The position numbers were made by a program, and so were the translations under genes. A model generated the notes under the pieces. It was not told the DNA's origin. It worked only from the letters and a program-made list of their open reading frames with translations, and searched no databases. Shown here in pieces: positions 1 through 7,815 of a stretch of 55,516 bases of DNA (positions within the stretch are counted from its first letter, which is position 1; each line of letters begins with the position of its first letter). The stretch covers positions 1-55,516 of the forward strand of contig JANQFG010000206.1 of the NCBI GenBank assembly GCA_028277985.1, given 5' to 3'. Source of the DNA: a bacterium (GTDB lineage: Bacteria > Desulfobacterota > DSWW01).

Positions 1-2
1 TC

Positions 3-1289
3 CGCATCCTCGACATGCGGCCTGAGGCCATGACCCCGGACCAGATGCGAAAGGAGATCGAATCCTTCAGGCCGGACCTGATCGGGATCAGCTCTCTGAG
101 TCACGAAGCGGACACGCTCCACGACATCGCCCGGGTCGCGAAGGAACACAACAGGGATTGCCCGGTCCTGGCCGGCGGGCCCCATCCTTCCATGTTCTTC
201 GACGAGGTTCTGAAGGACCGGAACGTGGATCACGTGATCGTGGGTGAAGGCGAAGAGACGATCACGGAATTTCTCCTCCTTTGCGAAAACGGTGGGCACC
301 CGGCCGGAATCTCCGGGATCGCCTCCCGAACAGAAAGCGGCGACATTTCTCACCAACCCCGCCCTCCCCTGCAGAATCTCGATCTCCTTCCTTTTCCGGC
401 CTGGGATCTGATCGATATCGACGCCTATGCCGGACGCCCCAATATGAACTCCATGCTGAAGGGCAAGAGGTATATGGCCGTTCTGACCTCCCGCGGCTGT
501 CCCTACGGATGCGCATACTGCCACAACCTCTTCGGCAGAGGCTTTCGGTCTCGATCTCCGGAAAACGTGTTCAAAGAGATGGAAGCTCTCCGGAACGACT
601 TCGGGGTGGACGAGTTTCATATCGTGGACGACATCTTCAACCTGGACAAGGACCGAGCCCACGCCATCTGCGATTTGATGATCAAGAATCGTCTGGGGGT
701 GTCCTTCGCCTTTCCAAACGGTCTGCGGGGAGACCTGATGGACCAGGCGTTGATCCGGAAGATGGTCCGGGCCGGCTGCTATTCCATGACCTATGCGGTG
801 GAAACAGCGAGTCCCCGCTTGCAGAAGCTCCTGGGGAAGAACATGGACCTCGAGCGGGTGGAACAGACGATCGATTGGTCTTTCGAGGCGGGCGTCATCA
901 CCAAGGGCTTTTTCATGCTCGGATTTCCGACCGAAACGGTCGAGGAGATCCGCAAGACCATCTCCTTTGCTGTCCGGTCCAAACTCCTGCTGGCCGGATT
1001 CTACTGCGTGGTTCCCTTCCCACGAACCCGGCTCTTCGAGCTCGCCCAAACCGCATCGCCTGACTTCTCCCCTTCACCGAAGGACTGCTTCTACTACTCA
1101 GATGCTCCCTACTACACAGGAGAGACGGGTATCGACCTGAAGTCTCTCCAGCGACATGCGAATCGAACCTTCTACCTGGACCCCCGGCGACTGGCAAACC
1201 TTCTTCTTCGCATTCCACGAAAACGGGATCTGTTGATGAGTCTGAAACCCTTTCTGCAACTGACCTTCGATAGATGGCGGACTCGATGA
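3..1289 (+). CDS. B12-binding radical SAM protein (5' end outside window)
   Basis: Cobalamin-binding-domain radical SAM enzyme. The N-terminal third has the Rossmann-like B12-binding fold pattern (runs such as DLIGISSLS and PVLAGGPH followed by VIVGEGEET), and the radical SAM core has the CxxxCxxC cluster motif as CPYGCAYC, cysteines about 162, 166 and 169 counted from the Met at base 15. The reading frame is open to the window edge and the residues before that Met (RILD) fit the family, so the true start lies upstream and the CDS is partial. It overlaps or abuts the next gene at 1274/1286, indicating an operon. Such enzymes do methylations or other radical chemistry, often in lipid or polysaccharide loci. 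The substrate cannot be read from the sequence. A canonical DxHxxG B12 motif is not visible, so cobalamin ligation may be base-off/His-off. Confidence 0.88.
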   Translation, partial: RILDMRPEAMTPDQMRKEIESFRPDLIGISSLSHEADTLHDIARVAKEHNRDCPVLAGGPHPSMFFDEVLKDRNVDHVIVGEGEETITEFLLLCENGGHPAGISGIASRTESGDISHQPRPPLQNLDLLPFPAWDLIDIDAYAGRPNMNSMLKGKRYMAVLTSRGCPYGCAYCHNLFGRGFRSRSPENVFKEMEALRNDFGVDEFHIVDDIFNLDKDRAHAICDLMIKNRLGVSFAFPNGLRGDLMDQALIRKMVRAGCYSMTYAVETASPRLQKLLGKNMDLERVEQTIDWSFEAGVITKGFFMLGFPTETVEEIRKTISFAVRSKLLLAGFYCVVPFPRTRLFELAQTASPDFSPSPKDCFYYSDAPYYTGETGIDLKSLQRHANRTFYLDPRRLANLLLRIPRKRDLLMSLKPFLQLTFDRWRTR

Positions 1290-2794
1290 CGCGGACGCTG
1301 CTCCTCCTGGCCTCGGCAGGCCTTGCCCTGCGCGTTTTCCGATTGGGACAATGGAGCTATTGGCTGGATGAGGTTCGCACCCTGTTTGCGGCCCAGCTTC
1401 CCATCGGGCCTGCGATGCTTGAGGCCACCCATGCGCCTCCGCTCTACTCCTTTCTCCTTCACTTTCTGATCCGGCTGGGAACGGACGAATTTCTCCTCCG
1501 TCTTCCGTCTGCGCTCCTCGGAGTTGCTTCCATTCCTTTCTTCTTCACCTTGGGCCGACGTTTGATCGGTGAAAGGCCGGCCCTGACAGCGACGATCCTG
1601 TTCACCTTCTCCCCCTTCCACCTCTGGTACAGCCAGGAGGTAGGGTATTACTCCCTCGTACTCTTCCTGTATCTCGTTTCCTTCGAGTTGAGCTTTCGGT
1701 TTCTGGAAACAGGCCGATGGAGGAGTCTCGTCGGCTACGCCTTCACCATTGGGGCCGCCCTCTGGGTGCAGTACACGACGGTCTTTGTCATCCTCGTTCA
1801 GAATTTCATCCTCATCTGGGAACTGAGACAGGACCGGCGGCGCCTTTCGGCATGGCTCTTCTGCCAGGTCCTTGTAGGGTTCTGTTTCGCCCTCCCCCTC
1901 TATCTGACCCACTTTCTGCCGGCCCTAGAGATCTGGGAGGGCACGTCTCGTCCCTTCTATCTGACCCTTCGGCCGCAAACCGACCTCTTCCTGGCTGTCC
2001 CCTATGCCTTCTACACTTTCGTACTGGGGCAATCCTTCGGTCCGGCGGTTTCTTCCCTCCGAAGCCAACCCGCCGCCGTGGCGCTCAGCGGACATGTCCC
2101 CGGGGTCGCGGCGGCCGCCCTTGTTTTCGGAGCCATCGCGTTCGCCGGCGTGGTCCAAGCCTTTCGGAGGCGGGACAAGCAGATGAGCTACCTCCTCATC
2201 TTTCTTCTCGTACCGATTCTCTGTTCTCTGCTCTTCTCTGCGCGCCTCGGCATCCCATTGAACCCGCGCTACCTGATCGGCAGCTATGCTCCCTTCCTGC
2301 TCCTCCTCGGACTCGGCTGGATAGGCGTTCCAGCCCGGTGGTGGCTCAGAAAAGCTCTTGCGGCGGCGGTTTTGATCCTTGTCGCATGGTCCCTGTACGG
2401 CTATTTCTTCAATCCGGCCTACTCCCGTGAAGACGCTCGTTCCGCGGCTCGATACCTCGAGGCCAACGTCCAGGCCGAGGACAGGGTCATTGTTCTCTCT
2501 TCCTATTTTGCCCTCTACCCGATGGCCTACTATTACAGTGATGGCCGGGACTTCTCCTGGTTCTCACCGAATCACAAGGTCGAACCAAATGACGTGGCCG
2601 CGATGCTGGATGAACGGAACGATGCCCGGGTCCTGTGGCTCGTCCTGAGTCGTCAGTGGGAAAATGACCCGGGAGGCCTGGTCCGAAAGGGTCTCGATGA
2701 GGTGCGGCGGGATTGTGGACGTGCCGACTTCCCTGGGGTGGCCGTGATCGCTTATTGCTCCGACACAGCCACGCAGCGGAAAAGGGCCGATTGA
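1274..2794 (+). CDS. GT39-like polytopic membrane glycosyltransferase
   Basis: Integral membrane GT-C glycosyltransferase of the ArnT/PMT type, expected to transfer a sugar from a polyprenyl-phosphate donor on the periplasmic face. Near the N-terminus the first loop has the acidic pair in WSYWLDE (Asp32, Glu33), the usual catalytic position. About ten hydrophobic segments follow, then a soluble C-terminal stretch of about 120 residues. Length (about 506 aa) is normal. The ATG at 1274 overlaps the end of the radical SAM gene. A second ATG at 1286 forms an ATGA overlap with its stop and is an equally good start. It ends 13 bp from the convergent glycosyltransferase gene. Donor and acceptor are unknown. 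Confidence 0.85.
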   Translation: MADSMTRTLLLLASAGLALRVFRLGQWSYWLDEVRTLFAAQLPIGPAMLEATHAPPLYSFLLHFLIRLGTDEFLLRLPSALLGVASIPFFFTLGRRLIGERPALTATILFTFSPFHLWYSQEVGYYSLVLFLYLVSFELSFRFLETGRWRSLVGYAFTIGAALWVQYTTVFVILVQNFILIWELRQDRRRLSAWLFCQVLVGFCFALPLYLTHFLPALEIWEGTSRPFYLTLRPQTDLFLAVPYAFYTFVLGQSFGPAVSSLRSQPAAVALSGHVPGVAAAALVFGAIAFAGVVQAFRRRDKQMSYLLIFLLVPILCSLLFSARLGIPLNPRYLIGSYAPFLLLLGLGWIGVPARWWLRKALAAAVLILVAWSLYGYFFNPAYSREDARSAARYLEANVQAEDRVIVLSSYFALYPMAYYYSDGRDFSWFSPNHKVEPNDVAAMLDERNDARVLWLVLSRQWENDPGGLVRKGLDEVRRDCGRADFPGVAVIAYCSDTATQRKRAD

Positions 2795-2807
2795 AGTTGC
2801 CGATCGG

Positions 2808-4016
2808 TCAACCCGGGGAAGGAACGCCCCTTTCGCGTATCAGCTGCTCGTAACGTTTTTCGATCCGGGGGAAGACCGCGTCGAAACTGTACCTCTCCTT
2901 CACCAGGTTTCGAGCATTTTCCCCCACGGCGACCCGCTTTTCCGGTTCCTGAAGCAATCGAAGGACGGTGTCTGCAAAATCCTGCGGCTCGTCCGCCGTG
3001 AAGAGGCCCTCTTCGTCCAGAGCCTGGATCCCTTCGGCCCCTCGGGAGGTGGACACCACGGGCCTCGCCATCGACATCGCCTCCAGAACCTTCCCGCGCA
3101 TCCCGCCGCCCGTGGTCATGGGACAGAGAAACACCGAACTGTTCTCGAAATAGGGACGAACATCCTCCACGTAGCCGGTCACCTCGATCCCCTTCTTTCG
3201 ACCCAGCTCTCGGATGTCCCGGGGAGGACTCGGCCCCACGATCGTGAGATCCAGCTCGGGAGCCCCTTTTCGGATACGGGGATAGACGTTTCCCATGAAC
3301 CAGCGGATTCCTTCCACGTTTGGAGCGTGCCTGAAATTCCCTACAAAGAGGATCGAAGAAGGGCCCGGGGGGCCGGAAGAGCGGTGGAACTGCGTATCCA
3401 CCACATTCGGATAGATCTCCACGCCAAGACCGGGACGGTACGCCTGAAGCAGGGCTTTTTCCGTTTCTGTCGTGGCAAGAATCAAATCGAAAAGATCGGT
3501 CCCCTGCCTCTCATAGTGACGATACTTCCAGTAGTGCAACCATCTTCTCACCCGCAACGCAGAGAGGGAACCGCTGCGAAGGGAATCGAGAAGCGCCCGG
3601 CTCCGGAGTTCCTGCTCGGCCAGAACCACCGCACAAGAACTATTTGATCGAACGTACTCCCCCATCCAGAAATACTCCATGTGGACGAGGTCCACCGAGC
3701 ATTCACGAATCAGCCGGTCTACACAGGCCTGAATGCGTGCATCGTGATAGTGGAGCACACCATTCGGCAGAGGAGAGAAGAAGTGGCGCAGTCGCGCTCC
3801 GAAGCTCTCTCGTCGGAGAGGAAACGTCTCGACCCGCTCGCAGACGGCCTCTGTTTCACGGACCTGATCCGTCAGATCGAGCTCGTGCCCTTCGGCAAAA
3901 TGGACGAGGCTGACCCGGTGTCGGGGAGCCAGGTAGCGGATGAGCTGATAGACTCGCTGCGTGCCTCCCAGGGCCCCGGGGCAGACCAGATACGGAGAAA
4001 CGAAGAGAATGTTAAT
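2808..4016 (-). CDS. GT4-type glycosyltransferase, apparent ATT start
   Basis: Soluble GT-B glycosyltransferase of about 402 aa. The C-terminal half has the expected VGNFRHAPNVEG region, the loop TTGGGMRGKVLEAMSMARPV with the EX7E-type donor-site glutamates, and a final helix. Counting from the first ordinary start (GTG at 3758) the protein would lack its first 86 residues, yet the frame stays open upstream and reads INILFVSPY, a classic GT4 first strand, then GGTQRVYQLI. No ATG, GTG or TTG occurs there. The codon at that N-terminus is ATT (4014-4016), with GGGGAG at 4022-4027, a 5-nt spacing. I therefore extend the CDS to 4016. It is 13 bp downstream of the thrombospondin-repeat gene, on the same strand. 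Confidence 0.82.
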   Translation of the reverse strand: MNILFVSPYLVCPGALGGTQRVYQLIRYLAPRHRVSLVHFAEGHELDLTDQVRETEAVCERVETFPLRRESFGARLRHFFSPLPNGVLHYHDARIQACVDRLIRECSVDLVHMEYFWMGEYVRSNSSCAVVLAEQELRSRALLDSLRSGSLSALRVRRWLHYWKYRHYERQGTDLFDLILATTETEKALLQAYRPGLGVEIYPNVVDTQFHRSSGPPGPSSILFVGNFRHAPNVEGIRWFMGNVYPRIRKGAPELDLTIVGPSPPRDIRELGRKKGIEVTGYVEDVRPYFENSSVFLCPMTTGGGMRGKVLEAMSMARPVVSTSRGAEGIQALDEEGLFTADEPQDFADTVLRLLQEPEKRVAVGENARNLVKERYSFDAVFPRIEKRYEQLIRERGVPSPG

Positions 4017-4029
4017 GAGTGCTCCCCGT

Positions 4030-6684
4030 CTACTCGACCTCGTACAGCTCCCGCCACGTGTCGAGGGCTTGCTTGGGTGTCCCGTCTTCCTCGAGGAGCC
4101 CGCCTGAGAGAAAGACGGGATTGATATTCGGAAACTCCGCCGGATCCGACAGGAAGAACCAGTTCAACATCCTCATGTCCAGATTCTCGGTGAGCTGGAG
4201 AATTCTGCTGACGAAACGGGCTTGGGTCTCCTCGCTCCATTGCTGCGCTTCCGGCCCCTCTCCGAAGGAAGGCCAGCCCGTCTCCGAAAGGGCAAAGGGT
4301 ATTGTGATCCGCTCCTCTACCATTCCGTAGTAGTCATCCGGCACCAGATCAGGCGTAAGGTATCCATCGATGACGGCCGGAAAGCTGGAAAACGAGAAGA
4401 GATCCAGGTACCCGTCGAACTTGTCCACAAAGGCCCAGCGGTTCTCGAGAAAGGTCGTGAGTCCATCGAGCTCGAGGAGCACGAAGTGCTCGTACTGAAA
4501 GTGGGTAAGAATGGTCGTTGCGGGCGACACCCCGGGCTGCTTGACCGCGTCGTAAATCTCCTTGTACAGGGAAACGAAGAAGTCCGCATCCGGATTCGTA
4601 TCGCCGGCGTAGAGATTCGGGAACGCGTATAGGTCCATCTCCGCGCCGATCGTCATGTATTCCGGCTGGAAATCGGTGGCGATCAGGATGCACCAGTCCC
4701 TGATGATCTGCCTCAGAATCGGGTTCTCGAAGTTGCGCTCTTCGGGCGGGATGTAGTCGGGGCTCGCCGGGTTCGTGAAGCTTTCGGGAAACGGGCCCAG
4801 CTCGCGACGGAAATCCATGGCCGCCACCTCCACGACGAAGTTCACCTCCAGGCCGTTCAGCAGGGCCAGGTTCACGAGCGTCTGGAGAATACCATACACG
4901 CCGGCCGTTCCATCCCAGTCGACAAAATGGGAGATGATGATCCCGTCGCTCAATGTGCCCACCAGGGCCAGTGTCTCTTCATCCGACATCCCCTCCACCG
5001 GACCCGGACTCATCTGCATCGTGAAGGGGCGCGTGCTGGGCAACACGGAATCCGGATCACAGGCATCACCGACGCCGTCCAGATCCCAATCCGCCTGGTC
5101 CGGGTTGGGCACGCCGATGCAGTTGTCGCTCTCATCCGGAACCCCGTCCCCGTCGTCGTCCGAATCGCAGGCGTCACCCTCGCCGTCCTGGTTCGTATCC
5201 AGCTGAGAGGAGTTCGGCACCAGGGGGCAGTTGTCGCTCAGATCCGGAACACCGTCCCCGTCGTCGTCCGAATCGCAGGCATCTCCCTCGCCGTCCTGGT
5301 TCGTATCCAGCTGAGAGGGATTGGACACCAGGGGGCAGTTGTCGCTCCCATCCAGAACACCGTCCCCGTCATCGTCCGAATCGCAGGCATCTCCCTCGCC
5401 GTCCTGGTTCGTGTCCTGCTGTGACGGGTTGGACGTGAAGGGGCAATTGTCGGTCTCATCCGGAACGCCGTCCCCGTCGTCGTCGCCGGCGCACGCGTCG
5501 CCTACCCCATCCTGGTTCGTGTCCTGCTGTGAGGGGTTCGGCACCAGCGGGCAATTGTCGCTCTCATCCGGAACGCCGTCCCCGTCATCGTCCGAATCGC
5601 AGGCATCGCCTTCGCCGTCCTGGTTCGTGTCAAGCTGTGTCGGGTTGGACGTAAAGGGGCAATTGTCGCTCTCATCCGGAACGCCGTCCCCGTCGTCGTC
5701 ACCGGCGCACGCATCGCCCACCCCATCCTGGTTCGTGTCCTGCTGTGAGGGGTTCGGCACGAGGGGGCAATTGTCACTCAAATCCGGGACGCCGTCTCCG
5801 TCATCGTCCGAATCGCAGGCATCGCCTTCGCCGTCCTGATTCGTATCGAGCTGTGAGGGATTCGACGTAAGGGGGCAGTTGTCGCTCCCATCCGGAACGC
5901 CGTCCCCGTCATCGTCCGAGTCGCAGGCATCGCCTTCGCCGTCCTGGTTCGTATCGACCTGCAAAGGGTTGGACACGAGGGGGCAGTTGTCGTTCTCGTC
6001 AGGAACGCCGTCCCCGTCGTCGTCGCCCGCGCAGGCGTCGCCTGTCCCGTCCTGGTTCGTGTCCTGCTGCGAGGGGTTCGGCACGAGCGGGCAGTTGTCG
6101 TTCGCATCCAGCACACCGTCGCCGTCGTCGTCCGAATCGCAGGCATCTCCCTCGCCGTCCTGGTTCGTATCGAGCTGCAACGGATTCGTCGTAAGGGGGC
6201 AGTTGTCGTTCGCATCCAGCACGGTGTCCCCGTCATCGTCCGGATCACAGGCATCGCCCTCACCATCCTGGTTCGTATCGAGCTGTGAGGGGTTGGATGC
6301 GAGGGGGCAGTTGTCGCTCCCATCCGGAACGCCGTCCCCGTCATCATCTCCGGTGCAGGCGTCCCCAACCCCATCCTGATTCGAATCGAGCTGCGAAGGG
6401 TTGGACACGAGGGGGCAATTGTCGCTCTCATCCGGAACGCTGTCCCCGTCGTCGTCCGGGTCACACGCGTCCCCTTGCCCGTCTCCTTCGGTGTCCAGCT
6501 GGTTCGGGTTGGAGACCTGCGGACAGTTGTCGCCGGCATCCGAAATTCCGTCTCCGTCCGTATCCACGGTGCAGGTGCTGCAGTTCGATGACCTTTCGGG
6601 TTTGGAGGGACATCCGGTTGCAAGGAACACCGCGATGAGGAATACGACGAACAGATGGAAACCTGTAGGGGCTTTGGGATTCAT
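4030..6684 (-). CDS. Lipoprotein with 14 thrombospondin type 3 repeats and GH17-like TIM-barrel domain
   Basis: Exported lipoprotein of 884 aa. Signal peptide ends in the lipobox LATGC (Cys25). Residues about 40-545 are 14 near-identical 36-residue thrombospondin type 3 repeats (DNCP ... NQDGxGDAC ... DDDGDGxPD), rich in calcium-binding Asp. The link alternates between DACDS/DACDP and DACAG/DACTG. The remaining ~340 residues look like a clan A glycosidase barrel: IGAEMD (Glu682) could be the acid/base, and IPFALSETGWPS (Glu801) fits the GH17 signature around the nucleophile. Start is supported by GAGGA five bases before the ATG. It likely acts at the outer surface with the repeats as a rigid Ca-dependent stalk. 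Glycan specificity is unknown, and GH53 or another clan A family is possible. Confidence 0.85.
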   Translation of the reverse strand: MNPKAPTGFHLFVVFLIAVFLATGCPSKPERSSNCSTCTVDTDGDGISDAGDNCPQVSNPNQLDTEGDGQGDACDPDDDGDSVPDESDNCPLVSNPSQLDSNQDGVGDACTGDDDGDGVPDGSDNCPLASNPSQLDTNQDGEGDACDPDDDGDTVLDANDNCPLTTNPLQLDTNQDGEGDACDSDDDGDGVLDANDNCPLVPNPSQQDTNQDGTGDACAGDDDGDGVPDENDNCPLVSNPLQVDTNQDGEGDACDSDDDGDGVPDGSDNCPLTSNPSQLDTNQDGEGDACDSDDDGDGVPDLSDNCPLVPNPSQQDTNQDGVGDACAGDDDGDGVPDESDNCPFTSNPTQLDTNQDGEGDACDSDDDGDGVPDESDNCPLVPNPSQQDTNQDGVGDACAGDDDGDGVPDETDNCPFTSNPSQQDTNQDGEGDACDSDDDGDGVLDGSDNCPLVSNPSQLDTNQDGEGDACDSDDDGDGVPDLSDNCPLVPNSSQLDTNQDGEGDACDSDDDGDGVPDESDNCIGVPNPDQADWDLDGVGDACDPDSVLPSTRPFTMQMSPGPVEGMSDEETLALVGTLSDGIIISHFVDWDGTAGVYGILQTLVNLALLNGLEVNFVVEVAAMDFRRELGPFPESFTNPASPDYIPPEERNFENPILRQIIRDWCILIATDFQPEYMTIGAEMDLYAFPNLYAGDTNPDADFFVSLYKEIYDAVKQPGVSPATTILTHFQYEHFVLLELDGLTTFLENRWAFVDKFDGYLDLFSFSSFPAVIDGYLTPDLVPDDYYGMVEERITIPFALSETGWPSFGEGPEAQQWSEETQARFVSRILQLTENLDMRMLNWFFLSDPAEFPNINPVFLSGGLLEEDGTPKQALDTWRELYEVE
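5090..6570. repeat. 108-bp in-frame tandem repeat array (14 units)
   Basis: DNA-level tandem array encoding the thrombospondin type 3 repeats. Each unit is 108 bp (36 codons), recognisable on the plus strand by recurring gggcagttgtcg and tcctggttcgt words. Units differ by few bases, implying recent duplication or gene conversion. Copy number may vary between strains and collapse in short-read assemblies. Confidence 0.9.
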
Positions 6685-6725
6685 AGTGTTCCTCGCTGGA
6701 TCTCGAGCGGTTCACGCTTCCGGAA

Positions 6726-6755
6726 ACTTTAGCACTCAATCCTTTGATTTGTCTA
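6726..6755 (-). promoter_or_regulatory. Candidate sigma-70-type promoter of the thrombospondin-repeat lipoprotein
   Basis: On the minus strand TAGACA (6750-6755; 5/6 to TTGACA) is followed after 18 bp by TAAAGT (6726-6731; 4/6 to TATAAT). A start near 6719 would give a leader of about 35 nt with GAGGA before the ATG at 6684. The remaining 6756-6967 interval shows no further gene. Confidence 0.4.
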
Positions 6756-6967
6756 CCGAGGGAGCCTCCGTATCCGGAGACTCCCGGAGCCTCGGACCTT
6801 CCCCCGTTATTTCGTCATTGAAGCCCTCGCCAGGGGTCCGACATCGTACGCATAGACTCTGCGAAGGACGTTTGGTACCATCGGGGTGGCAACATGCCGG
6901 TTTGCACCGGCAACAATCGGTTTTGGGGCTCTTCGCCTTTCATATAGCTTGATGAAACAGGGATCGC

Positions 6968-7759
6968 ATGCACAAAGTCACGGTCTGCATCATCAGTCAT
7001 GGTCACAAGGAATACATCCACCCCTGTCTGGAATCCCTGTTTCGACATACCACCGACCTCGACTTCGAAGTCGATCTCGTCCTGAACACACCGGAAGAGG
7101 GCCTGGAGCGACTTGTTCGGAGCTCTTTCCCCCAAGTGAACATTCGGCACAATCCCCACCCCCTCGGGTTTGCTCAGAACAACAACCGGGTGTATGAGAC
7201 CACCAAGAGCGAGTATTTCCTCCTGCTGAACCCGGACACGGTGCTTCTGAACGACGCCCTGGCAAGACTCGTATCCTTCTGTGATGAGAACCCGGAGGTA
7301 GGTGCCTGCGGCCCCAAACTTCTCTATCCGGACGGTCGCCTGCAGACGAGCTGCCGGCACTTCCCCACGCTCCGTACGGTCCTGCTTCGCCGTACGCCGC
7401 TGAGAATTCTCTTTCCCCACAGCCGCATCGTTCGTGACTACACCCTTTCGAACTGGGATCACGGCTCGGCCCGCGAGGTCGACTGGGTCTTCGGGGCTTG
7501 TCTCCTTGCCCGCCGCAGTGCCGTGGAGACCGTGGGGTTCCTGGACGACAAGCTGTTCCTGTTCTGTGAGGACATCGACTGGTGTTATCGATTCAAGACG
7601 GCCGGATGGAAGGTTTTCTACGTACCGGACGCCAGGGTTCAGCATGATCTGGATGATGCGAGGTACAACCGCTTCTGGAGTCGGGACCGGATCCTTCATT
7701 ATCGCTCCATGGTCCGGTACTGGAGGAAGAACATGCTGCTCAAGCAGAGGCCATCCTAG
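6968..7759 (+). CDS. GT2 family glycosyltransferase (rhamnosyltransferase-like)
   Basis: Cytoplasmic GT-A fold transferase of 263 aa. N-terminal strand VTVCIISHGH, nucleotide-sugar-binding region ending in LLLNPDTVL (the NPD form of the DxD motif), then FGACLLARRSAVE and the acceptor-side acidic motif FLFCEDIDWC. The overall pattern matches WbbL/rhamnosyl-type GT2 enzymes of O-antigen and exopolysaccharide pathways. The ATG at 6968 follows CAGGGATC. It is the first gene of a same-strand run with a radical SAM gene 56 bp downstream. The donor sugar cannot be assigned. Confidence 0.87.
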   Translation: MHKVTVCIISHGHKEYIHPCLESLFRHTTDLDFEVDLVLNTPEEGLERLVRSSFPQVNIRHNPHPLGFAQNNNRVYETTKSEYFLLLNPDTVLLNDALARLVSFCDENPEVGACGPKLLYPDGRLQTSCRHFPTLRTVLLRRTPLRILFPHSRIVRDYTLSNWDHGSAREVDWVFGACLLARRSAVETVGFLDDKLFLFCEDIDWCYRFKTAGWKVFYVPDARVQHDLDDARYNRFWSRDRILHYRSMVRYWRKNMLLKQRPS

Positions 7760-7815
7760 ATCGTCTATCCCGCGTCTGTGTCGCCTCCACCAAACGCCGA
7801 ACGAGCCTGGGAGAC

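Noticed and set aside
4927..6379. Repetitive plus-strand frames within the 108-bp array
   Set aside because: They are antisense readings of the thrombospondin repeats; low-complexity Ser/Pro content arises from repeat codons.
5090..6570. Possible CRISPR array
   Set aside because: Units are 108 bp, in-frame and coding, with no short direct repeats separated by unique spacers and no cas genes.
6880..6915. Sigma-54-like TGGCA near the GT2 start
   Set aside because: GG and GC spacing is wrong (about 14 bp instead of 10).
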